A stretch of 64,000 nt of DNA from Streptomyces xanthii (GCF_014621695.1 NZ_CP061281.1:2914001-2978000); one strand, 5' to 3'; positions 9,902 to 19,390 are shown, counted from the stretch's first letter. Numbers and translations: made by a program. The notes: generated from the letters alone by a model not told the origin.

Positions 9902-11350
9902 TCAGCTCTCCTCGGCGAGCTTGCGCGTGTGCAACTGCCGTGCCACTTCGGCGATCGAGCCCGACAGCGAGGGGTACACGGTGAACGTGTTCGCGATCTG
10001 TTCCACCGTCAGATTGTTGTCGACCGCGATCGAGATGGGGTGGATCAGTTCCGAGGCGCGCGGGGCGACGACGACACCGCCGACGACGATGCCCGTACCC
10101 GGACGGCAGAAGATCTTGACGAAGCCGTCGCGGATGCCCTGCATCTTGGCGCGCGGGTTGCGCAGCAGCGGCAGCTTCACCACGCGGGCGTCGATCTTGC
10201 CCGCGTCGACGTTCGCCTGCGTGTAGCCGACGGTCGCGATCTCGGGGTCGGTGAAGACGTTCGAGGAGACCGTCTTCAGGTTCAGCGGGGCCACCGGCTC
10301 GCCGAGGAAGTGGTACATGGCGATGCGGCCCTGCATGGCGGCGACGGACGCGAGGGCGAAGACGCCGGTCACGTCACCGGCCGCGTACACGCCCGGGGCG
10401 GTCGTGCGGGAGACCTTGTCGGTCCAGATGTGCCCGGAGTCCTTGAGCCGGACGCCGGCCTCCTCCAGGCCGAGTCCCGCGCTGTTCGGGATGGCGCCGA
10501 CGGCCATGAGGCAGTGGGTGCCGGAGATGACGCGGCCGTCGGCGAGGGTGACCTCGACGCGGTCGCCGACGCGCTTGGCGGAGGCGGCGCGGGAGCGGGC
10601 CATCACGTTCATGCCGCGGCGGCGGAAGACGTCCTCCAGGACGGCGGCGGCGTCCGGGTCCTCGCCGGGCAGCACGCGGTCGCGGGAGGAGACGAGGGTG
10701 ACCTTGGAGCCGAGGGCCTGGTAGGCGCCGGCGAACTCGGCGCCCGTGACACCGGAACCGACCACGATGAGCTCCTCGGGGAGCTCCTCCATGTCGTAGA
10801 CCTGCGTCCAGTTGAAGATCCGCTCGCCGTCGGGCTGCGCGTCGGGGACCTCGCGCGGGTGCCCGCCGGTGGCGATCAGCACCGCGTCGGCGACGAGGGT
10901 CTCCTCGGTGCCGTCGGCGACGGTGACGACGACCTTGCGGGAGCCGTCGAGGTCCTGCTTGCCGTCCAGGCGGCCCTTGCCGCGCATGACACGGGCGCCC
11001 GCGCGCGTGACGGAGGCGGTGATGTCGTGGGACTGGGCGAGCGCGAGGCGCTTCACCCGTCGGTTGACCTTGCCGAGGTCGACGCCGACGACCCGGGCCG
11101 GGGAGTCCGGGTCCGGGGTGTCGTCCTCGACGATGATGCCGAGCTCCTCGTAGGACGAGTCGAAGGTGGTCATCACCTCGGCCGTCGCGATCAGGGTCTT
11201 CGACGGCACGCAGTCGGTCAGCACCGACGCTCCGCCCAGACCGTCGGAGTCGACGACGGTCACCTCCGCGCCGAGCGAAGCGGCCACCAGTGCCGCCTCG
11301 TATCCGCCAGGTCCGCCGCCAATGATCACGATCCGAGTCACATACGCCAT
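9902..11350 (-). CDS. lpdA: NAD(P)H-quinone dehydrogenase of the flavoprotein disulfide reductase family (LpdA type)
   Basis: This 482-residue protein has an FAD-binding GGGPGGYEA at residues 11-19, an NAD(P)-binding [12 protein letters not shown] near 185, and the second FAD motif [10 protein letters not shown] near 315. Where lipoamide dehydrogenases have a CxxxxC redox disulfide, this protein has Ser42 and Cys47 ([14 protein letters not shown]). The C-terminal catalytic His-Pro-Thr motif is replaced by TVYPSLSGS. Both losses match M. tuberculosis LpdA (Rv3303c), a quinone reductase and not a dehydrogenase-complex E3. ATG 11350 was chosen because it places the Rossmann motif at the N terminus. 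The next genes downstream on the plus strand (cyclotransferase, pnp, pmmB) are syntenic with mycobacteria. Confidence 0.88.
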   Translation of the reverse strand: MAYVTRIVIIGGGPGGYEAALVAASLGAEVTVVDSDGLGGASVLTDCVPSKTLIATAEVMTTFDSSYEELGIIVEDDTPDPDSPARVVGVDLGKVNRRVKRLALAQSHDITASVTRAGARVMRGKGRLDGKQDLDGSRKVVVTVADGTEETLVADAVLIATGGHPREVPDAQPDGERIFNWTQVYDMEELPEELIVVGSGVTGAEFAGAYQALGSKVTLVSSRDRVLPGEDPDAAAVLEDVFRRRGMNVMARSRAASAKRVGDRVEVTLADGRVISGTHCLMAVGAIPNSAGLGLEEAGVRLKDSGHIWTDKVSRTTAPGVYAAGDVTGVFALASVAAMQGRIAMYHFLGEPVAPLNLKTVSSNVFTDPEIATVGYTQANVDAGKIDARVVKLPLLRNPRAKMQGIRDGFVKIFCRPGTGIVVGGVVVAPRASELIHPISIAVDNNLTVEQIANTFTVYPSLSGSIAEVARQLHTRKLAEES

Positions 11351-11488
11351 TGTCCCGCACGCTTCAAGGAGCACCGAATCGGGGCCCCCGTCCGGGTAGC
11401 ACGCGGCCGAACGTCCTCTTCGGGAGGGGTGATCGCGTTGCCCCGTTCCACAGGAGGCGCGTGCGCCGACTGACGTACCCTCGACCAC

Positions 11489-11926
11489 ATGTCGCTCTAC
11501 GCCGCGTACGCCGGCAATCTCGACCCGCGGCTCATGACGCGCCGCGCCCCGCACTCGCCGCTGCGCGCGACGGGCTGGATCAACGGCTGGCGGCTGACGT
11601 TCGGCGGCGAGCACATGGGCTGGGAGGGTGCGCTGGCCACGATCGTGGAGGCGCCGCGCTCGCAGGTCTTCGTCGCGCTGTACGACATCGCGCCGATGGA
11701 CGAGGACTCGATGGACCGCTGGGAGGGTGTCGGCCTCGACATCTACCGGCGGATGCGCGTGAGAGTCGACACGCTGGACGGCGCCGAGCCGGCCTGGGTG
11801 TACGTGCTGAACGGGTACGAGGGCGGCCTCCCGTCCGCCCGCTATCTGGGCGAGATCGCCGACGCCGCCGACTCCGCGGGCGCGCCGCACGACTATGTGA
11901 TGGAGCTGCGCAAGCGGCCCTGCTGA
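11489..11926 (+). CDS. Gamma-glutamylcyclotransferase-like protein
   Basis: This 145-residue protein begins [15 protein letters not shown], matching the substrate-binding YGSN-type loop of the gamma-glutamylcyclotransferase/AIG2 fold. A beta-barrel segment follows ([41 protein letters not shown]). The acidic residues in [11 protein letters not shown] fit the catalytic acid of the fold. Likely activity is release of 5-oxoproline from a gamma-glutamyl compound, but the physiological substrate cannot be read from the sequence. It is divergent from lpdA, with a 138-bp gap. Confidence 0.78.
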   Translation: MSLYAAYAGNLDPRLMTRRAPHSPLRATGWINGWRLTFGGEHMGWEGALATIVEAPRSQVFVALYDIAPMDEDSMDRWEGVGLDIYRRMRVRVDTLDGAEPAWVYVLNGYEGGLPSARYLGEIADAADSAGAPHDYVMELRKRPC

Positions 11927-12005
11927 GCCCCTTCCGGGACCGGTTCCGGGATCCCCTTCGTCGGAAACGACAAGAGAACGATTGCAAACCCGGGGGCATT
12001 GCCAT

Positions 12006-12017
12006 CTACGCGCGTAG
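12006..12017. promoter_or_regulatory. Nucleoside-regulon operator at pnp (perfect palindrome)
   Basis: CTACGCGCGTAG lies 25 bp before the pnp GTG, about where a -35 element would be for the TACCCT -10 at 12030-12035. A 7-nt spacer then leads to the GTG, consistent with a leaderless transcript. Confidence 0.75.
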
Positions 12018-12042
12018 GCCGCGACCGGCTACCCTCGATCGC

Positions 12043-12867
12043 GTGAACGCATCTGTTACTCCGGACAACCTCCAGGGCGACCCCTACGCCGCCGCCGACG
12101 CCGCCGCCGCGCGCCTGCGCGAGCTCACGGGCGCCGAGACCCACGACGTCGCCCTCGTGATGGGCTCCGGCTGGGCGCCGGCCGCCGAGGCGCTCGGCGC
12201 TCCCGCCGCCGAGTTCCCCTTCACCGAGCTGCCCGGGTTCACCGGCGCCGCGGTGGCGGGACACGGCGGCAAGGTCCGCTCGTACCAGGTCGGCCAGAAG
12301 CGCGCCCTGGTCTTCCTGGGCCGCACCCACTACTACGAGGGCCGGGGCGTCGCCTCCGTCGCGCACGGCGTGCGCACGGCCGCCGCCGCGGGCGCCAAGA
12401 CCATCGTGCTGACCAACGGCTGCGGCGGTCTGCGCGAGGGCATGCGCCCGGGCCAGCCGGTCCTCATCTCCGACCACATCAACCTGACGGCGACCTCGCC
12501 GATCGTCGGCGCGAACTTCGTCGACCTCACCGACCTGTACTCGCCGCGCCTGCGCACCCTGTGCCAGGAGATCGACCCGTCGCTGGAAGAGGGCGTCTAC
12601 GCCCAGTTCCCCGGCCCGCACTACGAGACCCCGGCCGAGGTCCGCATGGCCGGCATCCTCGGCGCCGACCTCGTCGGCATGTCCACCGTCCTCGAGGCCA
12701 TCGCGGCCCGTGAAGCGGGCGCGGAGGTGCTCGGCATCTCCCTGGTGACGAACCTGGCGGCGGGCCTGTCGGGCGAGCCGCTCAACCACGAAGAGGTCCT
12801 CCAGGCCGGCCGTGACTCGGCAGCGCGCATGGGCGAGCTCCTCACCCAGGTCCTCGCCAAGATCTGA
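12043..12867 (+). CDS. pnp: Purine nucleoside phosphorylase (trimeric, PNP II type)
   Basis: This 274-residue enzyme cleaves inosine, guanosine and deoxy forms with phosphate, releasing the base and (deoxy)ribose-1-phosphate. Visible motifs: VMGSGW phosphate loop near 42, GRTHYYEG near 91, LTNGCGG near 122, [13 protein letters not shown] near 190, [15 protein letters not shown] near 210, and the base-recognition VTNLAAG near 236. GTG 12043 is preceded by TACCCT and 7 nt with no Shine-Dalgarno sequence, so it is probably leaderless. The shared operator at 12006 and pmmB 71 bp downstream place it in the nucleoside regulon. Confidence 0.93.
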   Translation: MNASVTPDNLQGDPYAAADAAAARLRELTGAETHDVALVMGSGWAPAAEALGAPAAEFPFTELPGFTGAAVAGHGGKVRSYQVGQKRALVFLGRTHYYEGRGVASVAHGVRTAAAAGAKTIVLTNGCGGLREGMRPGQPVLISDHINLTATSPIVGANFVDLTDLYSPRLRTLCQEIDPSLEEGVYAQFPGPHYETPAEVRMAGILGADLVGMSTVLEAIAAREAGAEVLGISLVTNLAAGLSGEPLNHEEVLQAGRDSAARMGELLTQVLAKI

Positions 12868-12938
12868 CCCCCGCTGTACGTCCTGTACGTGCCTTCCCTG
12901 TAGCCCCGTACGTCTTGTTGCCTTAAGGAATGCGAACC

Positions 12939-14582
12939 GTGACCGATCTCAGCAGCGAACTGCTCGACCGGGCGAAGACCTGGCTGGCGGAGGACCCGGA
13001 CCCCGAGACGCGCGACGAGCTCGCGAAGCTGATCGAGGCCCGGGACGCGGCGGCGCTCGGCGAGCGCTTCGCCGGCACGCTGCAGTTCGGCACGGCGGGG
13101 CTGCGCGGTGAGCTGGGCGCGGGCCCGATGCGGATGAACCGCGCGGTGGTCATCCGCGCGGCCGCGGGCCTCGCCGCGTACCTGAAGGCCAAGGGGCAGA
13201 CCGACGGCGTGGTCGTGATCGGCTACGACGCGCGCCACAAGTCGGCGGACTTCGCCCGGGACACGGCCGCCGTGATGGTGGGCGCCGGGCTGCGGGCCGC
13301 GGTCCTCCCCCGCCCGCTGCCGACGCCCGTCCTCGCCTTCGCCATACGGCACCTGGGCGCGGTCGCGGGCGTCGAGGTCACCGCCTCGCACAACCCCCCG
13401 CGGGACAACGGCTACAAGGTGTACCTCGGCGACGGCTCCCAGATCGTCCCGCCCGCCGACGCGGAGATCGCCGCCGAGATCGACGCGGTGGCGTCCCTGC
13501 ACGACGTGCCGCGCCCCGAGTCCGGCTGGGAGACCCTCGGCGACGAGGTCCTGGACGCGTACCTCGCCCGTACGGACGCGGTGCTCGCCCCGGGTTCGGC
13601 GCGCACGGCCCGCACCGTCTACACGGCGATGCACGGCGTCGGCAAGGACACGCTGCTGGCCGCCTTCGCCCGCGCGGGCTTCCCGGAGCCCGTGCTGGTC
13701 GCCGAGCAGGCCGAGCCCGACCCGGACTTCCCGACCGTCGCGTTCCCGAACCCGGAGGAGCCGGGCGCGATGGACCTGTCCTTCGCGACGGCCGCCCGGA
13801 CCCCGGACTGCGACCTGATCATCGCCAACGACCCGGACGCGGACCGCTGCGCGGTCGCCGTGCGCGACGGCGCCGGCCGGCGGATGCTGCGCGGCGACGA
13901 GGTGGGCGCGCTGCTCGCGGCGCACCTGGTGGCGCGCGGCGCGACCGGTGTCTTCGCGGAGTCGATCGTCTCCTCGTCCCTCCTCGGCCGGATCGCCGGG
14001 GCGGCGGGGCTCCCGTACGAGGAGACCCTGACGGGCTTCAAGTGGATCGCCCGCGTCGACGGCCTGCGCTACGGCTACGAGGAGGCGCTCGGCTACTGCG
14101 TCGACCCGGAGGGCGTGCGCGACAAGGACGGCATCACGGCCGCGCTGCTCGTCACCGAGCTGGCGAGCGAGCTGAAGGAGCAGGGCCGCACGCTCCTGGA
14201 CGCCCTCGACGACCTGGCGCTGGCCCACGGCCTGCACGCCACGGACCAGCTGAGCGTCCGCGTCGAGGACCTCTCCGTCATCGCCGACGCGATGCGCCGC
14301 CTGCGCGAGCAGCCTCCGGCGGAGCTGGCGGGCCTCGCGGTGACCTCGGCCGAGGACCTGTCGGCCGGGGCGGGGGGCCTGCCGCCCACGGACGGCCTGC
14401 GCTACGCGCTGTCCGGCGCCCGTGTCATCGTCCGCCCCTCCGGCACCGAGCCCAAGCTGAAGTGCTACCTGGAGGTCGTGGTCCCGGTCCCGGACCGCTC
14501 GGCACTCCCCGCGGCCCGCGAGGAGGCGGCCCGCCGCCTCGACGCCCTGAAGCGCGACCTGGCGACGGCCGCGGGCATCTGA
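12939..14582 (+). CDS. pmmB: Phosphomannomutase/phosphoglucomutase-family hexose or pentose phosphomutase
   Basis: This 547-residue alpha-D-phosphohexomutase has GTAGLRGELGAGPMRMN near 45, the active serine in VTASHNPPRDNGYK near 150, the metal loop DPDADR near 305, and the phosphate-binding RPSGTEPKLK near 505. GTG 12939 was chosen because AAGGA lies 9 nt upstream. An ATG nine bases earlier overlaps that ribosome site. M. tuberculosis has the same deoD-pmmB arrangement. With pnp just upstream, it may isomerise (deoxy)ribose-1-phosphate to the 5-phosphate that DeoC needs. That function is inferred; phosphomannomutase activity is the family default. Confidence 0.88.
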   Translation: MTDLSSELLDRAKTWLAEDPDPETRDELAKLIEARDAAALGERFAGTLQFGTAGLRGELGAGPMRMNRAVVIRAAAGLAAYLKAKGQTDGVVVIGYDARHKSADFARDTAAVMVGAGLRAAVLPRPLPTPVLAFAIRHLGAVAGVEVTASHNPPRDNGYKVYLGDGSQIVPPADAEIAAEIDAVASLHDVPRPESGWETLGDEVLDAYLARTDAVLAPGSARTARTVYTAMHGVGKDTLLAAFARAGFPEPVLVAEQAEPDPDFPTVAFPNPEEPGAMDLSFATAARTPDCDLIIANDPDADRCAVAVRDGAGRRMLRGDEVGALLAAHLVARGATGVFAESIVSSSLLGRIAGAAGLPYEETLTGFKWIARVDGLRYGYEEALGYCVDPEGVRDKDGITAALLVTELASELKEQGRTLLDALDDLALAHGLHATDQLSVRVEDLSVIADAMRRLREQPPAELAGLAVTSAEDLSAGAGGLPPTDGLRYALSGARVIVRPSGTEPKLKCYLEVVVPVPDRSALPAAREEAARRLDALKRDLATAAGI

Positions 14583-14596
14583 CGACCGCAGCATCA

Positions 14597-14641
14597 CGCG
14601 GCAGGGCGGCGCCCCGTGGGGCGCCGCCCTGCCGCGTTTTC
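14597..14641 (+). terminator. Rho-independent terminator after pmmB
   Basis: A perfect 19-bp stem (14597-14615 with 14618-14636) with a minimal loop is followed directly by TTTT. It is one of the few terminators here with a T-run. Confidence 0.9.
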
Positions 14642-14792
14642 CCCCCCCAGCCGCGGGCGCCGCTGCGGTGGGGATCGGCGGGCCACCCGGACGGGTGAAA
14701 TCGGGGGGCAGTTGACGGAACGCGGGGCGACGCGGGGCGAGGGCGGTGGGAAGGCTGCCCCCGCCCCGTCCGCGTATCCAGGAGCCGCCTCC

Positions 14793-15992
14793 GTGACCGA
14801 GACCGCCACCCAGGCCCCCCGCCTGCTGCCCCCGCCCCGCCGTGGCCGGCCGGTTCCGGGGTCCGTGATCGGCGGATTGCGGGGACGCGCGGTGCGTGCC
14901 CTGCGCCGGGCCGCGCCGGCGCTCGCCGTGTATACGGCCGTCCGCGTGTGCGTCCTGATCGCCGTCGGCGTGTGGGCGCACCGGCGGGGCGAGGGCGTCT
15001 GGTCGCTGCTCGCGTCGGACTGGGACTCCAACTGGTACGTGGGCATCGCCGACCACGGTTACGCCGACGCCCTCGGGACCGCCGTCAACGCGAACAACCT
15101 GGCGTTCTTCCCGCTCTACCCCGTCCTGATCAAGGTCGTCGCCGCCGTCACCCCGGGCTCGCGCGCCACCGTCGGGCTGGCGCTCGCCGTCGTCTCCTCG
15201 TTCGTGGCCGCGTGGGGGATCTTCGCGGTCGGGCACCGGCTGTACGGGCGCCGGGTCGGCGTGCTGCTGGTGTTCCTGTGGGCCTGTCTGCCGGTGGGCC
15301 TGGTCCAGTGGATGGGTTACACCGAGTCGCTGTTCACGGCCGCCGTGGCCTGGTCGCTGTACGCGCTGCTCACCGGCCGCTGGATCTGGGCGGGCGTCCT
15401 GTGCTCGCTGGCCGGTCTGACCCGGCCCACCGGGGTCGCGCTGGCCGCCGCGATCGGTCTGTGCGGCCTGCTGGCGCTGCGCCGGGGCTTCCTGTGGCGG
15501 GTGGCCTGCGGGACGCTCCTGGCGCCGCTGGGCTGGCTCGGGTACGTCGGCTGGGTGGGGCTGCGGGTGGGCCGCTGGGACGGCTACTTCGCCGTGCAGA
15601 AACTGTGGTTCAACCAGGTGGACGGCGGCGCCGAGACGCTGCGCCGGGTCCACGAGATCCTCGCCGTGGAGCCCCGGCCCGACCTGTTCCTCGTCATGGT
15701 GACGCTGACCCTGTTCGCGGCGGTCGTGCTGTACGGGGCGTGCGTCACCCACCGGCAGCCGCTCCCCCTGCTGCTGTTCACCGGCGCGCTGCTCGCGATC
15801 GTGCTCGGCAGCGGCGGCGTCTACTTCCCGCGGGCCCGCTTCCTCGTCCCGGCGTTCCCGCTGCTCCTGCCCCTCGCGCTGGCGCTCGCGCGGGCCTCGC
15901 GGCGGGTGCTCGTGTACTGCGTGAGCGGGGCGGTGCTGGTGGCGGCGTACGGCAGCGGGTACATGGTGCTGGTCTGGGGCGGCGCGCCCTGA
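14793..15992 (+). CDS. Polytopic GT-C mannosyltransferase-like membrane protein
   Basis: This 399-residue protein has about nine or ten hydrophobic segments after a Pro/Arg-rich N-terminal tail of about 45 residues. The first extracytoplasmic loop carries SDWDSNWYVGIADHGYA near residue 80, an acidic motif typical of PIG-V/Mannosyl_trans2 glycosyltransferases that use polyprenyl-phosphate sugars. PTGVAL and FFPLYP are further conserved segments. CCAGGAGC lies 9 nt before GTG 14793. The likely role is mannosylation of a cell-envelope substrate on the outer membrane face; the acceptor is unknown. A strong terminator isolates it from pmmB. Confidence 0.75.
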   Translation: MTETATQAPRLLPPPRRGRPVPGSVIGGLRGRAVRALRRAAPALAVYTAVRVCVLIAVGVWAHRRGEGVWSLLASDWDSNWYVGIADHGYADALGTAVNANNLAFFPLYPVLIKVVAAVTPGSRATVGLALAVVSSFVAAWGIFAVGHRLYGRRVGVLLVFLWACLPVGLVQWMGYTESLFTAAVAWSLYALLTGRWIWAGVLCSLAGLTRPTGVALAAAIGLCGLLALRRGFLWRVACGTLLAPLGWLGYVGWVGLRVGRWDGYFAVQKLWFNQVDGGAETLRRVHEILAVEPRPDLFLVMVTLTLFAAVVLYGACVTHRQPLPLLLFTGALLAIVLGSGGVYFPRARFLVPAFPLLLPLALALARASRRVLVYCVSGAVLVAAYGSGYMVLVWGGAP

Positions 15993-16020
15993 CCGTCAGG
16001 CCCCATCGGCCCAGGGTGTC

Positions 16021-16650
16021 TCAGCCGATCGCCGAGAGCACGGCCAGGAGGACGGCGCCGGCGGCGGCCGGGGCGAGGATCTCCCAGGCCCAGCGGACCG
16101 TGGCCACGCCCTGCGCGCCGGGCTCGCCCGCGCGGGTCTCCTGGAGCTCGCGCAGGTCGTCCATGGCCTGGTCGGCGGCGGCCCGCGTCGGACGCTCCTT
16201 GGCGCCCCGGCCGCCGGACAGCAGCGAGCCCCGGCCCGGGTCGTCCATGGCGGCGGCCCGGCTCAGATTGCGCTGGGCCTTCTTGCGGGCGCGCAACGAG
16301 ACGGGGATGGACCAGAGCTGGTACTTGGCCCCGTCCTGGTCGAGGACCTCGTTGGAGTAACCGGACCGGAACGTCGCGACCGCCGCCCAGGGCAGCGTGA
16401 TCACACGGAACGGGTTGCGGATGCGGAGCCGGTCCTCGCCCGCGAACACCGCCGGGCGCAAGGTGAACGCCACGACGACCGGCACGGCGAGGAGGAGGCC
16501 CGCGAGGGCCAGCCACGGGGTGCGGCCGTCGCCCTGGACCACGGCGTCGATTCCGAGCCAGGCGCACAGGGCGAGCAGCACGATGCCGCCCGCGATACCG
16601 GCGGACGATCGGTAGACGCGGTCCTTGAGGGGGGCTGGGCTGGTCTCCAT
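16021..16650 (-). CDS. Membrane protein with a bacterial PH-like domain
   Basis: This 209-residue protein has two N-terminal hydrophobic helices (about 17-37 and 45-65), then a PH-like region of the type LRIRNPFRVITLPWAAVATFR near 80-125. A charged linker rich in Arg and Ala follows, and a final hydrophobic segment at about 185-207. This layout matches actinobacterial bPH-domain membrane proteins of unknown role. It is convergent with the mannosyltransferase-like gene, 28 bp apart. Confidence 0.75.
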   Translation of the reverse strand: METSPAPLKDRVYRSSAGIAGGIVLLALCAWLGIDAVVQGDGRTPWLALAGLLLAVPVVVAFTLRPAVFAGEDRLRIRNPFRVITLPWAAVATFRSGYSNEVLDQDGAKYQLWSIPVSLRARKKAQRNLSRAAAMDDPGRGSLLSGGRGAKERPTRAAADQAMDDLRELQETRAGEPGAQGVATVRWAWEILAPAAAGAVLLAVLSAIG

Positions 16651-16732
16651 GGCCCTGATTCTGCCTGACGCTGCGCTGGGCTGAACCGTATGGGCGCCGT
16701 AGCTCCGCTACTTCGTCCCCGGGCGCGCCCCG

Positions 16733-16886
16733 GTGGGGGCTGGTCGCGCAGTTCCCCGCGCCCCTGGAAGGCATGCGGCTTCGCCGCGCCTTCCCCAGAT
16801 GAAAGGCGCCCCGCACCTTGATCGGGGAAATGCGACCCGAAGGGTCTGCATTTCAGGGGCGCGGGGAACTGCGCGAGAAGCCCCAC
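16733..16886. repeat. Large palindrome, copy 2 of the intergenic repeat family
   Basis: This occupies the 16651-16985 gap. Arms of about 33 bp (16733-16766 and 16854-16886; core GCGCAGTTCCCCGCGCCCCTG against its complement) enclose about 87 bp. Inside are an AAGGCATGCGG/CCGCGCCTT hairpin and a GACCC...GGGTC hairpin like that of copy 1. The remainder of the gap up to 16960 shows no coding signal. Confidence 0.8.
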
Positions 16887-16960
16887 GGGCCCGCAGCCGC
16901 GCACGAGACACGAACCCGGCAGACGAAAAGGCGCCCCCCGGCCGACCACTTGTCCCGCCG

Positions 16961-16972
16961 CTACGCGCGTAG
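16961..16972. promoter_or_regulatory. Nucleoside-regulon operator and leaderless promoter of deoC
   Basis: CTACGCGCGTAG ends one base before TATGCT (16974-16979), which matches the TANNNT -10 consensus. Six bases then precede the GTG at 16986. TTGTCC at 16950-16955 is a candidate -35. The operator lies inside the -35/-10 spacer, ideal for repression. Confidence 0.75.
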
Positions 16973-16985
16973 ATATGCTCCCCTC

Positions 16986-17948
16986 GTGACCATGCCCACT
17001 GCACCCGCCAAAGAACACGCACTGGCCGACGCCACCGCGTCCGAGAGCACCCTGCGCCGCTTCCTGCAGGGCCTGCCCGGCGTGGACGCGGTGGGCCTGG
17101 AGGCCCGGGCCGCCGCGCTCGGCACGCGTTCCATCAAGACGACGGCCAAGGCGTACGCCATCGACCTGGCCATCTCGATGATCGACCTGACGACCCTGGA
17201 AGGCGCCGACACCCCGGGCAAGGTCCGGGCCCTCGGCGCGAAGGCCGTCAACCCGGACCCGACCGACCGCACGACCCCCCGCACCGCGGCCGTCTGCGTC
17301 TACCCCGACATGGTGGAGACCGCGAAGGCCGCCGTCGCGGGCACGGACGTGAAGGTCGCCTCGGTCGCGACCGCGTTCCCGGCCGGCCGCGCCGCCCTGG
17401 AGGTGAAGCTCGGGGACGTCCGCGAGGCCGTCGCCGCCGGGGCCGACGAGATCGACATGGTCATCGACCGCGGCGCCTTCCTCGCGGGTCACTACATGAA
17501 GGTCTACGAGGAGATCCGCGCCGTGAAGGAGGCCTCGGGCAGCGCCCGGCTCAAGGTCATCTTCGAGACCGGCGAGCTGTCCACGTACGACAACATCCGG
17601 CGCGCGAGCTGGATCGGCATGCTGGCCGGCGCCGACTTCATCAAGACCTCGACCGGCAAGGTGGGGGTCAACGCGACGCCCGCGAACACGCTGCTGATGC
17701 TGGAGGCGGTCCGCGACTTCCGCGCCGCGACCGGCGTGCAGATCGGCGTGAAGCCCGCCGGCGGCATCCGCACCTCGAAGGACGCGGTCAAGTTCCTCGT
17801 GCTCGTCAACGAGACGGCGGGCGCGGACTGGCTCGATAACCACTGGTTCCGGTTCGGCGCCTCCAGCCTCCTGAACGATCTGCTGATGCAGCGCCAGAAG
17901 CTGGCCACCGGCCGCTACTCCGGTCCCGACTACGTGACGGTGGACTGA
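16986..17948 (+). CDS. deoC: Deoxyribose-phosphate aldolase
   Basis: This 320-residue class I aldolase splits 2-deoxyribose-5-phosphate to acetaldehyde and glyceraldehyde-3-phosphate. Motifs: AVCVYPDMV near 100, VASVATAFPAG near 122, EIDMVIDRGAF near 155, KVIFETGEL near 190, the Schiff-base lysine in DFIKTSTGKV near 218, and the second lysine in IGVKPAGGIRT near 255. GTG 16986 was chosen because the promoter places the transcript start at or next to it; ATG 16992 is the alternative. An aldehyde dehydrogenase gene follows 5 bp later, fitting removal of acetaldehyde. Confidence 0.93.
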   Translation: MTMPTAPAKEHALADATASESTLRRFLQGLPGVDAVGLEARAAALGTRSIKTTAKAYAIDLAISMIDLTTLEGADTPGKVRALGAKAVNPDPTDRTTPRTAAVCVYPDMVETAKAAVAGTDVKVASVATAFPAGRAALEVKLGDVREAVAAGADEIDMVIDRGAFLAGHYMKVYEEIRAVKEASGSARLKVIFETGELSTYDNIRRASWIGMLAGADFIKTSTGKVGVNATPANTLLMLEAVRDFRAATGVQIGVKPAGGIRTSKDAVKFLVLVNETAGADWLDNHWFRFGASSLLNDLLMQRQKLATGRYSGPDYVTVD

Positions 17949-17953
17949 TCACC

Positions 17954-19390
17954 ATGGCATCTCTGTTCGAGTACGCGCCCGCGCCCGAGTCCCGCTCGGT
18001 CGTCGACATCGCCCCGTCCTACGGGCTGTTCATCGACGGCGAGTTCGCCGAGGCCGCCGACGGCAAGGTCTTCAAGACCGTCTCCCCCGCCACCGAGGAG
18101 GTCCTCTCCGAGGTCGCGCAGGCCGGCGAGGCGGACGTGGAGCGCGCCGTGAAGGCGGCCCGCAAGGCCTTCGAGAAGTGGTCGGCGCTGCCGGGCGCCG
18201 AGCGCGGCAAGTACCTGTTCCGCATCGCCCGCATCATCCAGGAGCGCAGCCGCGAGCTGGCCGTCCTGGAGACGCTGGACAACGGCAAGCCGATCAAGGA
18301 GACCCGCGACGCGGACCTCCCGCTGGTCGCCGCGCACTTCTTCTACTACGCGGGCTGGGCCGACAAGCTCGACCACGCCGGGTTCGGCCCCGCGCCGAAG
18401 CCGCTGGGCGTCGCCGGCCAGGTCATCCCGTGGAACTTCCCGCTGCTGATGCTGGCCTGGAAGATCGCCCCGGCGCTCGCCACGGGCAACACGGTGGTCC
18501 TCAAGCCCGCCGAGACGACCCCGCTGTCCGCCCTCTTCTTCGCGGACATCTGCCGCCAGGCGGGCCTGCCCAAGGGCGTCGTCAACATCCTTCCGGGGTA
18601 CGGCGACGCGGGCGCCGCGCTCGTCGCGCACCCGGACGTGAACAAGGTGGCCTTCACCGGCTCCACCGCCGTCGGCAAGCAGATCGCCCGTACGGTCGCC
18701 GGCACCGACAAGAAGCTCACGCTGGAACTCGGCGGCAAGGGCGCGAACATCGTCTTCGACGACGCCCCGATCGACCAGGCCGTCGAGGGCATCGTCACCG
18801 GCATCTTCTTCAACCAGGGCCAGGTCTGCTGCGCGGGCTCGCGCCTCCTGGTCCAGGAGTCGGTCCAGGACGAGCTGCTCGACCGCCTCAAGACCCGTCT
18901 GTCGACACTGCGCCTCGGCGACCCGCTCGACAAGAACACGGACATCGGCGCGATCAACTCGGCCGAGCAGCTGGCCCGGATCACGGCGCTCGCCGAGACG
19001 GGCGAGGCGGAGGGCGCCGAGCGCTGGTCCGCCCCGTGCGAACTGCCGTCGTCCGGCTACTGGTTCGCCCCGACGCTCTTCACGAACGTCACGCAGGCGC
19101 ACACCGTCGCCCGCGACGAGATCTTCGGCCCGGTCCTGTCCGTGCTGACCTTCCGCACCCCGGAAGAGGCCGTCGCGAAGGCCAACAACACCCAGTACGG
19201 GCTCTCGGCCGGCATCTGGACCGAGAAGGGCTCCCGCATCCTCGCCGTGGCGAACAAGCTGCGCGCCGGGGTCGTCTGGGCCAACACGTTCAACAAGTTC
19301 GACCCGACCTCGCCGTTCGGCGGCTACAAGGAGTCGGGCTTCGGCCGCGAGGGCGGCCGTCACGGTCTGGAGGCCTACCTCGATGTCTGA
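17954..19390 (+). CDS. NAD(P)-dependent aldehyde dehydrogenase
   Basis: This 478-residue protein has a complete aldehyde dehydrogenase fold: IPWNFPLLM near 157, KPAETTPLSA near 180, FTGSTAVGK near 233, catalytic glutamate in LELGGKG near 256, nucleophilic cysteine in NQGQVCCAGSR near 288, and EIFGPVL near 388. It begins 5 bp after deoC, so the two are surely co-transcribed. Acetaldehyde from the DeoC reaction is the obvious substrate, giving acetate; this is inferred from context. Its 3' end overlaps the next gene by 8 bp. Confidence 0.92.
   Translation: MASLFEYAPAPESRSVVDIAPSYGLFIDGEFAEAADGKVFKTVSPATEEVLSEVAQAGEADVERAVKAARKAFEKWSALPGAERGKYLFRIARIIQERSRELAVLETLDNGKPIKETRDADLPLVAAHFFYYAGWADKLDHAGFGPAPKPLGVAGQVIPWNFPLLMLAWKIAPALATGNTVVLKPAETTPLSALFFADICRQAGLPKGVVNILPGYGDAGAALVAHPDVNKVAFTGSTAVGKQIARTVAGTDKKLTLELGGKGANIVFDDAPIDQAVEGIVTGIFFNQGQVCCAGSRLLVQESVQDELLDRLKTRLSTLRLGDPLDKNTDIGAINSAEQLARITALAETGEAEGAERWSAPCELPSSGYWFAPTLFTNVTQAHTVARDEIFGPVLSVLTFRTPEEAVAKANNTQYGLSAGIWTEKGSRILAVANKLRAGVVWANTFNKFDPTSPFGGYKESGFGREGGRHGLEAYLDV

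Noticed and set aside
12621..15752. A 1043-codon minus-strand open frame
   Set aside because: It is antisense to pnp, pmmB and the mannosyltransferase-like gene and has a low-complexity composition.
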